This document shows, in pieces, positions 23,533 to 35,470 of a stretch of DNA of 64,000 bases (positions within the stretch are counted from its first letter, which is position 1; each line of letters starts with the position of its first letter). The stretch covers positions 983,501 to 1,047,500 of the forward strand of contig JANCRA010000066.1 of the NCBI GenBank assembly GCA_024362935.1, in the 5' to 3' direction. This stretch comes from Setophaga petechia (Eukaryota > Chordata > Aves > Passeriformes > Parulidae). Under the pieces are notes generated by a model, which saw only the letters and a list, made by a program, of their open reading frames with translations, made no database searches and had not been told where the DNA came from. The position numbers and the translations under genes are program-made.

Positions 23533-24479
23533 AGAAGGGTTGAGCACAGTGAGAAAGGCAGGCAGCCCCTGGCAGCCAAAACCCTGACTCTGCACAGCAC
23601 CTCCACACCCTGCTTTGCAGCCCAGTCCCACTTTCCTCTTGGTGAAAGGCTTCAGGTTTCTTTCTGTGATGGCTCAAGTTTGTTGTGAACCAGAATTGAA
23701 GCGTTGAGCTGGTCAAGCTGCTGGTTTCATTGCTCCTCAGAATAGCAGCTCTATTTCCTAAGCCTTATTTATAAACTGCTGCTGTTTGGGGTTTTTATGA
23801 CAAAGATAGTGAGCTCAGGAAATCAGCAGTGGTTTCTGTTATCTGGAGCACAGCCACACGAAAGAGGGAAGAGAGTGTCATACTCCAGGAGCCTATTCAT
23901 GGAAACCAGTGTCTCACTGCTCTGCCCCTGGAGAGCCAGATATTTATAATCCCTCACACTTCCTCTTCCTGCTCCTCGCTGCCACCAGCTCCAAAACCTG
24001 CTCATACTTTTCACCCCACAAAAGGACTAGCAGGGGAAGGGCAGCTCTCCTCACTTCCTTCACTTCCATGTGTCATTCATTGCTCACACATTGCACAGAA
24101 CAGTTGCAGCACCTCAAATTGACCTTCCCACCTACTGCTGTGCTTTGGCCTGGCCCTGGGAGTCCCCCACCAGCCCAGGCACACCTCACACTCCTGCCCA
24201 GGCACAGCTCAGCTCCACAAAACCCCTGACATGCCCCAGAGTTCTCAGGCAGCTCAGAGCCAGAGCAGTGAGCAGCAGTGGTGGATGGACAGACCACAGG
24301 GTCATGGTGGCCCCCATGGGAGCTGATGCAGCTCCCTAATGCAGATTGCAAAGGTAATAGGGAGACATCAGCAGCACAACACTCCAAGGCACTCCCAAAG
24401 GTGCTTGGAAGCCCAAGGAGATCTCAAGATCTCTGAGAAGCAGCGCCCAGAAAGTGCTGCACAAACTGCAGTTCAGAAA
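23533..24479. other. Intergenic, no gene seen
   Basis: Unique-looking sequence. No supported gene. Confidence 0.5.
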
Positions 24480-24610
24480 AGATGTGGAGTTACTGGAGCA
24501 GACAGGGCCGAAAAATGAAGGGGTTGGAGCATCTTCTACATGAGGGGAGGCTGAGATGGGACCCTTCAGATCCAAGAGGTGTCCATTCCCTGTGGCACAG
24601 AGATGATGAG
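24480..24610 (+). mobile_element. CR1 LINE fragment
   Basis: Contains GGGGTTGGAGCATCTTCTAC and ATGAGGGGAGGCTGAGATGG, a diagnostic internal part of the CR1 3' region. The following LTR inserted just after it. Confidence 0.65.
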
Positions 24611-24648
24611 GACAGAGGATCTCCTGGCCCAAGGGAGGAGCCCATGGA

Positions 24649-25033
24649 TGTGATGAACGGTGTTTGCAGGGGTCCCAGGATGAGGGAAGAGGTGAGAATG
24701 TTGACTCCATGTTTCAGAAGGCTGATTTATTATTTTATGATATATATTATATTAAAACTATACTAAAAGAATAGAAGAAAGGATTTCATCAGAAGGCTGG
24801 CTAAGAAGAGAGAAAGAATGCTAACAAAGGCTTGTGACTGACTGAGACAGTCCGGACAGCTGGACTGTGATTGGCCATTAATTAGAAACAACTACATGAA
24901 ACCAATCACAGATGCACCTGTTACATTCCACAGCAGCAGATAATCATTGTTTACATTTTGTTCCTGAGGCCTCTCAGCTTCTCAGGAGGAAAAATCCTAA
25001 GGAAAGGATTTTTCAGGAAATATCATGGCTACA
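24649..25033 (-). mobile_element. Solo LTR, family A
   Basis: 385-bp solo LTR starting TGTGATGAACGGTG and ending ATGGCTACA, with a perfect 6-bp duplication CATGGA (24643-24648 and 25034-25039). The right end has diverged from the family's usual CTGTGACA, but the duplication fixes the boundary. Confidence 0.83.
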
Positions 25034-25039
25034 CATGGA

Positions 25040-28000
25040 GGCAAAGGACAAGGCAGGGATGCCACAGCAAGGTTTGTCAAGCTGGAAGAGCTGAGAGCTC
25101 AGAGCAGGCTGCCTCTGCCTGTGAGACCTGTGCTGCCAGTCCTGCCATCTCAGCCCCAGTGAGCAGGGCAGACCTTTGCAGTGATTCAGTCCTTGATCTG
25201 CAGGTTTGGAGCAGCTTTGTTCTGACACAATGCTCCAGCCAGACCTCTCCAGGGTGCAGCCACAGACTTTACCACATCCAGGTACAATATCTTCAGGCAG
25301 CTGCTTGGGGGACAACACCTGAGTAAAGAGAGAGAGCAGCAAGTGCTTTCAGCTACCAGAAAAGCCACCTGTGCACAGACCCCCTCACCTGCCCCCAACA
25401 TCACCTGGTCCAGCACACACCCAATGCTCAGGGGACCCAAATGCTGCAGAGTCCCAAACATGGGCAGCACCTGGCACATTCCTGAGCAGTGACACTGGGT
25501 CACCTGTCACAGCTCAAAGGCATTCCCCTGTGGCCATGGAGCAGAGGCTGTGGAACACATGCCCCAGTCTAGGTGAGCCCATGGAACACACGCATCTCCA
25601 CGCTGTCCCATGAATGGTGATCATTCCAGGAGTGCCTGCAGAGTCTGTGTGCTGTGTCACCTGCTCCCACACCTTGAGAAGGAAGCTGTATTGCTCACAG
25701 GACTTTGGGAAGGGGGATCTGAGCTGGGAATGCTGCAGAAACCTGTGCAGCTTGGATCAGCTACTCATGTGGGGAGAGCAGCAGCAGCTCTCTGCCCCCT
25801 TGGGCTCATTTGCAGGGCCCATGTTCATGCTGGACCTTGCCAGTCCTCTTAAGTCCAAGCCCAGTCCAAATCCTCCAACCTGACCATATCCAGCTGGAAA
25901 TGCCCAGAGGAGGTCCCAGACACTGGTGGGGCTGCACTGTCCTGGACAGTTTGTCCTCCTGGTTGCTCCAGCCCATGTTCCTCTGTGCTCAGTTCTGGGG
26001 GAGCTCAGCTCCTGAGGCACAAGGCCCTCTGAACCTTCTCATGGAGACTCTCTGAAGCACAGCTGGCAGGGGACTGAGGCCACCAAGGTGGAAGCTTAAA
26101 GCTGGTCCAGATTGCTCTCCAGGGTTGAGAGGGCATCACATGATTAATGTGATGACTTTAATCACATTAATGTGATTACTGTGACCAGATTAATGCCACA
26201 TATCCATAGCAAGAAGAAGACCTTGCTTCCCAGCCCAGAGCCCTTCTTCCCTGCTTATCAAGAGCTCCAGCACTAGATGAGATCCTCTGTGAGATGCTGG
26301 AATTCCCTAAAGCATCAGAAAACCACAGCAGTGAGAAGGCAGTTCAGCCTGCAGAAATGCAGCCATGGAGCACAGTTCTATGTGTTGTTTCCTCAGGACA
26401 GCTCTAACACAGCCACCTCACCCCAACACAGGGAAATGCTTTCACAGTGCTGCTGAAAAGTGCAGCACAACCAAGCCACAGCCAGAAACACAGGAAGAGT
26501 TGTGGTGGCTCAAATCTCACCCAAAACCTCCAATTTGTCCCAGGTGAGAGATCTGTAACTCCATGCAGAGCTGTCTCCCAGCCTTACACTGGTGTCTCCC
26601 AGGGACTGCAGTTTTTTAATGTGGATTTTCCCATTTCAGACCTTCAGCTTTTCCTTAAACTCATTTCATGCTCTCAACTGCAGAGCCCAACTCAGACCTT
26701 GCCTGGGCCAGAACTGGCAGCACTTGTGGTCACTGGCATCAGGAAATGAGATATTTAAAAGGATGTAAACACATATAAAGGATGTAACACATGTAAAGGA
26801 TGCCAACCTACAACTGGCACCATCTCATATCTCTGCTGGGTGCATCAGGGAGACCTCAGTGACAGGAGAATCTCAGAGTCTGGCCTTGGCCACTTCCTCA
26901 CTGAGATACACAGGGGAACCCCTCGAGACAAGCCCACCATGTACAACCCATAGATTCATAGATTCAGCAGCAGAGAGAGAGGGATGGGGCAGGGGGAGGA
27001 GGGAGAGGAAAGAGGGAGAGGAAAGAGGGAGATGAGGGTAGGAGAGGAGGGAGGGATGCTGCTCCCACCCCTCCTGCACCCCCAACACCCACAGCACCAA
27101 CTCTCCCAACACCCTGCAGAGTGTGGAACTACAAACACCTTTCACAAGCCCACAGCATGGCCGTGGCAGCAGCAGGAGGGTTTCTCTCCCCACCTGACAG
27201 TCATCTACTTTCACCAGCTTGTTCCTTACACAACAGATGCCTTCAGCAGTCAGTGTTCCCAAAAAGGGCAGTTGAGTTTTAATCCTGACAATGGCAGCAG
27301 CAACACGAGCTGTTTTCCTGACATCACACATGCCAATAACTCCCATGGATTTCAGTGGATACCGGCCAGCAGCGTGCATTTTTGGATAGCACCCATTTTC
27401 AGTTTACTCCCAATAAATGAATAATTCACTTAAGCATCCAGACAATTTTCTTCATGTAAAAAGAAAACCTAAAAAGAAAACGTGCCCACATGAGAACTGG
27501 CCTTTCTTTGGGCACAAACCCCTTTGCTTTGGCTGATCTCCACCAGGCCAGAGGTGCTGCTCTGACACACTGCCCTGGTGACACGACAAGATCACCAAAG
27601 CCCAGGCAGGCAGCAGCAGCAGGGCTGCTCAGTGAGATAGGGACAGCTCTGCTTCTCCCACCACAAACACCAGCAGATGTTTTCTTCTGTATTGCTAAGA
27701 TCACAAGCAGCTCCTGCTCCCTGACAGCTTTTACCGCGATAAAAAGGAGAATGGATGACGCAAGAAGAAAAAATTGTTTCTTTATTTCTTCACAGTAAAA
27801 CAAATATTTTCATGGGACTGGTTTGCTATTATGCAAAAAGTTACCTGTCAGTGAAATCCCTGGTTTAGCTGGCAGGTTTTTCTGCTTAATCTTGGAGTAA
27901 GAAGAAATGTCCTGGTCCAGAAAGACATTGCTGGAAATGAAGGAAACAGTGTCCCACCACAAGTACCTTCTCCCCAGAACTGTCTGCAGCCTCCCGAGGC

Positions 28001-28339
28001 TGTTCAGGCTCTGTCACCAGCCTGTTGCCAGCTCTTTCTCCTCTCTATGTACCCAGCAGTTTCTCACACAGCAGTGACTCTGTCCTGTCCTACCCCAGCC
28101 CTGTGGTGACTCAGGGACCATCACCAGCCCAGAGCCTGAGCCAGGGGCCAGCAGAGCTCACCTGTGCTGCAGGAGGGGCCAGCTGGAGAGCAAAACCCAG
28201 GGGATTTGTCCCAAAGCCCAGTGAAGGGTCTAGAGAAGCAATATGAGGAGCAGCTGAGGTCACTGAGAGCTACTCACAAGGGACAGTCGAGGGGCAGCTC
28301 TGATCTCTGCTCTGGGACAGGGACAGCAACCAGGGCACG
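25040..28339. other. Intergenic, no gene seen
   Basis: No supported exon. 26960-27050 is a purine-rich GAGGGA low-complexity stretch. About 27210-27450 is a non-repetitive block with moderate AT content and AATAAATGAATAATTCAC. Its minus strand keeps a 60-codon open frame running into CAG/GTGGGG at about 27192, so it is either a conserved non-coding element or, less likely, an exon. Confidence 0.45.
26159..26178. repeat. Perfect 20-bp palindrome
   Basis: TAATCACATTAATGTGATTA is its own reverse complement. An imperfect relative, ATCACATGATTAATGTGAT, lies just upstream at 26135-26153. Confidence 0.95.
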
Positions 28340-28557
28340 GCTGGAGCTGGGCCAGGGCAGCTCAGGCTGAGATCAGGGCAAGGCTCTTCCCCCAGAGGGT
28401 GCTGGCACTGCCCAGGCTGCCCAGGGAATGGGCATGGCCCTGAGGCTGCCAGAGCTCCAGGGATGCCCAGGCTGGGCTTGCTGGGGGCTCTGGGCAGGGT
28501 TTGGCTTTGGCATTGATCATCCCTGGGGGTCCCTTCCAGCTCAGCATATTCCATGAT
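28340..28557 (+). mobile_element. CR1 LINE 3' fragment
   Basis: Reads GCTGGCACTGCCCAGGCTGC, CTGGGGGCTCTGGGCAGG and then CATCCCTGGGGGTCCCTTCC before ATTCCATGATTG, a sense CR1 3' end. Confidence 0.78.
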
Positions 28558-28596
28558 TGTGTGAGAGTGAGGGATGGGGGAGATGAAGGATGGGGG

Positions 28597-28705
28597 AGAA
28601 ATTTGGGCAGCACTGCAGGGATGGCCAGGGTGGGGGTGTTGGGGGCTCTGGGCAGGACTCCATCATCCTTGATCCCTTCCAGCTCAGGATATTCCATGAT
28701 TCTAC
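28597..28705 (+). mobile_element. CR1 LINE 3' fragment, second copy
   Basis: A second CR1 end, with GGGGGCTCTGGGCAGGACTC, CTTGATCCCTTCCAGCTCAG and ATTCCATGATTCT. It follows the previous copy by 40 bp in the same orientation; a local duplication of the tail is as likely as a separate insertion. Confidence 0.7.
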
Positions 28706-28884
28706 AACCCTACACTCTTTCTATTCCCACTTTCCTCAGCATCCTGAGCATGGCACTGGAACAATGACAGCAAATCCTAAAGGAAAAAGCCCCATGGATT
28801 ATGGGGCACACAGATCCCAGCTGCTGCCATGGCACGTCTGCAGCCCAGTTCAGGGCACAGGCACTATAAGTGGAGATTCCAGCT

Positions 28885-28970
28885 TTTATTTCTATTTTCA
28901 GGGCAGGGCCTGGGGTTGGGCTCCATCATCCTTGTGGGTTCCCTTCCATCTCAGGAAGGTTCTACAGTTC
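28885..28970 (+). mobile_element. CR1 LINE 3' fragment, third copy
   Basis: Contains GGGGTTGGGCTCCATCATCC and GGGTTCCCTTCCATCTCAGG, again the CR1 3' end. Confidence 0.68.
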
Positions 28971-31160
28971 GATGCACAGCCTGCAGCCACCACACACAAA
29001 ACCCAGGCACACATGAGAGTCTGAAAGTCTCTGACAGCAAAGGCTGTGGTGCTTTGCCCTGGCTTTGGAGGAGCAGGACAGGTCCCCAGGCAGCACCAGG
29101 GCTGTTCCAGGGGCAGGAGGAGCTGCTCTGGCTGCAGGCAGGCACAGGGCTGAGCTGGGATCCAGCCACCCAAACAGGCTCCCCATGCCGGACACTCTCC
29201 ACGCTCTGACGCCTGTGATGCCAATCAGGTGACAACAACACAATTTGTTTTCAGGAATACTGAGCTAGTGAATAACAAATATAGGAACCTGACAAACAGG
29301 TCCCAGCGACCTGGATCCCAGGCAGCTCTCCCAGGACAGAACTTTCAGTTGCCCTGAGTCACCAGCCCTGATCCTCCCCTGGCCACGCGAACCAGAGCTG
29401 CCAGCACCCAGCCCATCCACAAGCTTGCATCCTGCCAGGGCTTTGCTGTACTCCCTGCTCAACACCTGGACTCATAAATGGAGTGGAAAAGTACTTGGGG
29501 ATCCTAATGCAGTCAGAGGAGGGCAGATGTGACATTGGATGTTACAGGCATGAGGGTCTGGAAATACCAGCAGGAGTTTTGTTGCTACATCAGCCCTGGA
29601 GAAACAACCACTGACATCTCAAAGGGAGGTTGCATAACACGAAGGAAAGAGAAGGCAGATAAACAGCAACAGATATCCCTGTGATAATGAAAGAAACACC
29701 ATTCTACAGCCCCCACAGAGACTCACCACCACAGCCCCGACTACCCCAACCTCCAAATGCAAGTCAGTTGCATGAGGCAACAGCAGAGCAGAGAAACCGC
29801 CACAGCTAATCTGCCCCAGCACAGCAGCAGGGCAGGAGCCTGCAGATAACAAGAAATAACCCCAAACCTCTCTGGCTCCCTGCCCCAGAGAACAATGGGT
29901 CTCACAGGAGCAGCACTGGAGTGAGAAAGGCCCAGTGCTGTCCATCTCCACTGAGCCCACCACCAAAGCAGGTCCTGGGAGGAGTGGGCATGGCAGGGGA
30001 CCCAAGGAGAGGCAGTCCTGACCTGTGATGGGACAGGACACAGCAGGCTTCTTGCCAGAGAAACCACAGCCTGCTCTGTCCACCTGTGCCTCAAATCCAG
30101 CCTTAGGGAAATTGTGGTGACCAGGACATCCAGAAAGGCCATGCAGTGATGAACACAATGGGCAGCAACATGAGCCAGGCCTTGGGGAAAGGCTTCTTAC
30201 CCCAAAGCAGATCTGTGGGTCACTCACATGACAAGGGTTGACTCCTTGACTTGTCTTTAGGAGAGAGAGAACATGCTGGGAGCCTGGACAGGACAGCCAT
30301 GGGGCTGAGGGCACTGTGCAAGAGCAGAGCCCCATGACCTGGGGAGTGGAACCTCCCTTGGACACCAGAGCCAGCTCATTCATTGTCTGTGGACCACAGA
30401 CTCCATACAGGAACCTGGGAAACCCAGCTGGAAAGGAAGAATAGAAGTGGGAAACACCAAGAGAGCACAAGCCTGTGGTCAGTGCCTCAGGGTCAGTGCC
30501 TCAGTTTCCCTGGCTGCAGCAAGCCACAGATCTGTGCTGGGCAGGGATGGCAGCACGGGGAAGGGGGGAGTGGTGACACGTGCACCACCCCTGCTGAGGC
30601 ACGAGCTGGTGACACTCAGGGCCCTGTGGCATGTCACAGGCTGTGCTGGCAGACTGGTCTGGCAGGCTGCCTGTCCTGCCACGCTCAGAGCAGCACCTGG
30701 AGCCCTCTGGGCCAGGCTCAGGCTGCACATCCACGGCTCAGGGGTGCTCGGGCTGCCACTGCTCTCCAAAGCAGGACAGATTTTCTGTTGTCAGACCCTA
30801 TAGGAAGGTCCCTGAGGGCTTGAGGGGCACAAGTGGAATCTCTGGGCAGGGTTGGGACAGGCAGAGGGGTGGGCTGGAGCTCAGGTACCACAGCACCTGT
30901 ACTGGGTTTGGCTCTGCCACAGGACAGGAACCCCTCTGTGCCTTTGAGGCTGAAGTGCAGCCCACCCCAGCCATGGCACAGGACATGATACAGGACTAAA
31001 CCCAAAGCAGCTGCCCTGGAATAAGTCAGGATGCAGAGGAGGAGCTCACCAAGTGCCAGCCCCACTCTGCAGGGCATCAGTGAGGAGAGCCCAGAGCCCA
31101 CTGCCCCTTCTGCTTCCTGCCAGCATCCCAGCCCCAGCCCACAGGGACATCCAGGGAAGC
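28971..31160. other. Intergenic, no gene seen
   Basis: The longest frame here (283 codons, minus strand, 29619-30470) is Cys/Ser/Gly/Pro-rich with no recognisable domain, overlaps other open frames and has no splice or conservation support, so I do not call it a gene. Otherwise unremarkable unique sequence. Confidence 0.45.
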
Positions 31161-31223
31161 ACAAGGATTGCAGGAAAATTAGGACTCTTGAACAACTTGC
31201 AGGACAAATTGCAGGAAATTCAG

Positions 31224-31722
31224 GACTCTTGAACAACTGACTAATATCATTAAGTAGAAGCTGTTTATTGTTTACACTACAAATATATTTACAGATTTTA
31301 CAAACTAAGTACACACTTCTTGATTGGTGCCTTTGTCTTGTTCACTCGTTTTCTGTCTGCATTTCTCAGAGTACATGATTATAGTTCAGGTGTTTCATAG
31401 TTTTCTGTTATTTAGTTCTTGTTGTCTTGATATTCAGTTTCTCAGCCTCTCTTAATTTAGCACAATTTATGACTCTTGAACAACTGACTAATATGATTAA
31501 GTAGAAGCTGTTTATTGTTTACATTACACACATATTTATAGATTTTACAAACTAAGCACACACTTCTTGACTGGTGCCCTTGTCTTGTTCACTCATTTTC
31601 TGCCTGCATTTCTCAGAGTATATGATTTGTTATACTTTACATGTTTCATAGTTTTCTGTTATTTAGTTCTTGTGGTCTTGATATTCAGTTTCTCAGCCTC
31701 TTCTTTGTTAATTTTGCACAAT
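31224..31722. repeat. 247-bp tandem duplication, AT-rich
   Basis: Two copies begin GACTCTTGAACAACTGACTA at 31224 and 31471 and stay aligned through GTAGAAGCTGTTTATTGTTT and CACACTTCTTGA to CAGTTTCTCAGCCTCT, with scattered substitutions. A shorter copy of the first ~20 bp lies upstream at about 31181. The TTTATTG-rich content suggests an LTR-derived unit, but no ends or target duplication are visible. Confidence 0.85.
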
Positions 31723-31764
31723 TTATGTTCTAATAGCTTTGACAAATTTTTGAGGCTTAGATAA

Positions 31765-32404
31765 TAAAATTAGAAGCAGGCTGGCTGGTGGACAGTGTGT
31801 CCTGTCCCCTGCAAATACAATGCAACAACAAGGGGGTGCTGAGCTTGCTCTGGTCACTCTCCAAGAGAGCAGGAACCAGAAGCAGTGAGCAGAGCAGGAA
31901 GCAGGCCCAGAGGAAAGCAAACAAGAGAAAGCAATTGAGGAAGCTCGTGTCTCATTCATGTGCGTCTCAGCCAAAGTCCAAAGCAGGAGGCTCTTGCAAA
32001 GGACACTGGAAAAATTCCAGTGATGTTATCTGCCCCCACAGAGCAAGATTAGCCCAGAGGAGAAAAAAAAAAGAAGTTGTTTACAACCTGGGCAAGCCAG
32101 CTTGGTGGTTGGAGCACACGGGGCACTGGGATCAGCTGTGCTGCCACTCCTCAGGAGCACCAGCCCCTCCTGCCTGGCTCTGCCCTCAGCCACCTTTGCA
32201 CCCTTCAGTGGCCCTGGCGGGTGAGACGCTGCTGAGGGGGCAGTGGGCCCGCGTCAGAGCACACAGGAAGCCTGTGCAAGGAGATTGCACACCTGCACGT
32301 TTGGCAGGCTCCCACAGGCTCAGAGGAAGCTCAGCCTTCCCATCCTTGGTATCCCAGCAGGGTCATGGCTCCCCAGAGCTGCAGAGCAGTCCCTGCACCC
32401 AGTG
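31765..32404. other. Intergenic, no gene seen
   Basis: A 234-codon plus-strand open frame spans 31788-32492, but it runs into a tandem duplication and has no recognisable domain. Not called. Confidence 0.45.
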
Positions 32405-32760
32405 GGGCTCTGGGGGCTCAACCCCCCCTTTGCCCCCTCCCATGGGCTGTTTGCACCCCTTGGCTCTGCCTAGCACCTCCTGCTTTTCATGAAGTGTTTC
32501 CATCTAAACCCAGATGAGAATCACAGGAGATTCTGCTCTCCTGGAGGACCCTTTTAGCAGGCAGAAATCAGGGAGAGGAGATGCAGGGCTCTGGGGGCTC
32601 AACCCACCCTTTGCCCCCTCCCATGGGTTGTTTGCACCCCTTGGCTCTGCCTGCTTTTTATGAAGTGTTTCCATCTAAACCCAGATGACAATCACAGGAG
32701 ATTCTGCTCTCCTGGAGGACCCTTTTAGCAGGCAGAAATCAGGGAGAGGAGATGCAGGGC
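32405..32760. repeat. 181-bp tandem duplication
   Basis: Copies start GGGCTCTGGGGGCTCAACCC at 32405 and 32586. They stay nearly identical through GTTTCCATCTAAACCCAGAT to GGGAGAGGAGATGCAGGGCT, and the second lacks the short AGCACCTCC segment. High identity points to a recent event. Confidence 0.93.
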
Positions 32761-34642
32761 TGCTGCTGGGTGTGGCTGTGCAGTTGCTGGTGCCCAGAGA
32801 GGAGCCACATCTGAGCTCTTTGCTTTTCCTCCTTAATATCTGGGTGTTTTTAAAATCTTAATGAAAAGTCTTTCCTGCTGCACACCCAGAGTTGCTCTCA
32901 GAGAAATGAGAAATGAGAAAAGCCACACTCATCCCATCTCTCTCATCTAAGAGGCATTTTACTCAAGGAAGCTCCATGAGCCTGTTCCTGCCCCACGTGA
33001 GCTGAGGGATGGCACGACACCATGACTGTGCTGGCCAAAGTCCTTCCCTGTAATTCAGCTCAGCTCCACAGACCATCAGCAGGCAGGCAGTGTCTGGGGC
33101 ACCCGCCCAGGAGATGCTGCTCTGCCCTGCTCACAGTCCCAGGGAGCTCTCAGATCCACCACAGCTCCATGGCCCTGGTGGTTCCCCACATCCTGCCCAG
33201 TGAATGCTGGTTGTCACCTTAATTGGCCATGGCAGACCCATCTGGGGACAACAAATAGGTTTGGGGTACCAGGGTGTCTCAAGGAATTTGCTGTTGGCCA
33301 GTTCTCATTGTCAGAAACACCTGTAAGTGTAACTTCGTATAAAGAAAATTAATATTTTATTAAACTTCTAAATCTTGGCTTGTTTACATACCTATTTAAA
33401 GCCAAACTGAAGAAATTCCATCAGAATTTGATCCTGGTTCAGTATTTATAGCACCATAGTCTCTGCTGGACTTCTCACCTCCAGAGTTGAGGTTTGCAAA
33501 CTGCCATGGTCCTTAAACAAATGAAAAATTAGTGTATTGCACCTCCTTCTCATGTCCTGGTTGTCAATGAATAAATCTGCCGGGAAAGCATTAGATGTGC
33601 AGCAGAGACTCCCATGGATCCTTCCAGATCTGGTACAGAGACCTTCAGCAGCTGATGGTGAATATTTGATTAAAGTCTATGTCCCAAGACAATCAAACAT
33701 TAGGTAGAAAATCTTTCAACCCCTTGGCAGTGCAGAGAGAGGCAGCAGAGGTGTCCCCAGCAGGACTTGGAGGAATCAGATGCACCAGAAAGGGAAATGC
33801 AGACCCTGTGGGGTGGGCAGTGTGGGCTCTGGGACCCTCCAAGTCCATCAGATCTGTCTGGCCTCCCTCTGCCTGGCAGTATCCTTTTGTGTAACCAGAT
33901 TGGTCTCTGGAGGGAGAATTTAAAGGATTTTACTTGTATAGTAAAGGAACATAAATCATATTCATTGTATCGGAAAAAAAATAATAATCCTACTAGGTAT
34001 CTTAGAATAAGAAATCGTTGTGATCTGCAGAAAATGTAGGTCAAAGATCAGTATTGCTAAGGAGAACTTCTCAGATCATGCAGGATGCCTGAGTTTAGTT
34101 TGGATTCTCACGCCAAAAGAAAATGAGATAACACATGGCATGGTCCAAATCCATTGCATTTCCTCTGTAGCTTTCTTCCCAGGAGCCTGAGCCACCAGCA
34201 AGGAGCTGGTGAACCCTGCAAGATGAAATCTTTGTGCATCCAGAATGCACATGGCAATGCTGCCTCTCATCCCTGGGGAGCTTGGGGGCAGAGTTTACTC
34301 CTGGAATTCCACTGGAGCTGCACAGTCAGTGCATGAGATCAGGCATCAAACGTGTGGAGGGAGAAATGAGAAAAGCCACGCTCATCTCACCTGCACAAAA
34401 TCATGGTGGCACAGAGCTGTGAATCAGGCTGACTCCTGAGAGGGAAAAGAAAAGATTTGCAAAGTGCTGGTGGTCAGATCCCTGAACTTCTGCCCACCCT
34501 CATGGATGCCTTGACCTGGGACAGAGACATCACCAAGGCAAACTGGTGCCACTGGAGGAACAATCTGACTAATCCCCAGCCTGGGTAATGCACCCTGATA
34601 ACACAGGGCTGATGGTACCAGCACAGCCAGTACAGTAGAGAC
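32761..34642. other. Intergenic, no gene seen
   Basis: 33309-33420 is AT-rich with TTTTATTAAACTTC and resembles decayed LTR sequence, but ends cannot be placed. 33900-34040 is an AT-rich island with an open plus-strand frame (Lys/Asn/Arg/Tyr-rich, ending DLQKM); it is not recognised and is more likely repeat-derived than a gene. Confidence 0.4.
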
Positions 34643-34647
34643 CTGGG

Positions 34648-35465
34648 TGTCTCAGTTTGGAGACAAATTCAGGAGAAAACACTCTGAAATGAGTGTTTCC
34701 TCTAAAGAGAAGGGTTCCAGTAATCCCTTTTTTCAATGAGAAATGAATACCAGTGGGTGAAAGTGAGAAAAAAAACCCAACAAAACTGTTTGTTAACAAA
34801 ACAAAAAGCAAACCGAAAAACAAAAGGGAGCCTGCAAGGCACAGAAAAGGATTGAATAAATGCTAAATATCAAAATTTCAAAACCTTAACCCCAACCCCT
34901 CCCTAGACCATGCAGATGGCAGCTGCCCCCCTTTGTCTCAGGGAAGGGGGGAGCAGGAGCTCACACAGCCCTTGGGCAGAATAGATGGGAACGTTGCTGG
35001 CGTGGGTCTCCTCACAGCAGGCAAAGCTGGTGGGTTCCAGTGTCCTTTCTTGGGTTGGTTCAGCTTCTCCAAGGTCTCAGGTTCAGGGTGGCCCCCTGCC
35101 AGCTTCCCAGATAGACAAAAAAAGGTAAAATAATCAAAGCCGAAACAGTTCAAGGACAAACAACCAAAAAGCTGCCAAGAGGATTCCAAATACAGCCTCC
35201 AGGGTAGGGCAAGGGAAAAAAACCCTAAAACTTCTTGCTTCAAGCTAGCAAAACTAATCCAACAAAAGAAACAATGTAGTGTTCTGGTCCACACCACAGC
35301 CTGAGCACACTGGAGAGAGAGAGAGAGAGAGGGTTTGAGCCAAACCACGCAGGAGCCCAAGGCTCCTCACCCCATCTCAGGTCATCATAAAGCTACAGCA
35401 GCCATTTCTGGGCATAAAGCAAACGATTAGGGAATAAAGTATCACCTTAAAATCACCCCAAGACA
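34648..35465. mobile_element. Solo LTR, family C, 818 bp
   Basis: Runs from TGTCTCAGTTTGGAGACAAA to CACCCCAAGACA, so the ends are TGTC...GACA. The flanks are CTGGG (34643-34647) and TTGGG (35466-35470), a 5-bp duplication with one mismatch or a 4-bp TGGG. It shares its first 13 bases with family B (6848), suggesting related LTRs. I remember closely similar sequence as a common songbird ERV LTR. It contains a (GA)n tract at about 35314-35331. No viral gene is present. Confidence 0.75.
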
Positions 35466-35470
35466 TTGGG

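Noticed and set aside
29619..30470. 283-codon minus-strand open frame
   Set aside because: Long for chance, but it is Cys/Ser/Gly/Pro-rich, has no recognised domain, overlaps other frames and lacks splice or promoter evidence. A protein search would settle it.
31788..32492. 234-codon plus-strand open frame
   Set aside because: Ends inside a recent tandem duplication, with no domain and no homologous pattern; treated as chance.
33900..34040. Lys/Asn/Arg-rich open segment resembling an exon
   Set aside because: No acceptor/donor pair frames it and the DNA looks like AT-rich repeat; left unassigned.
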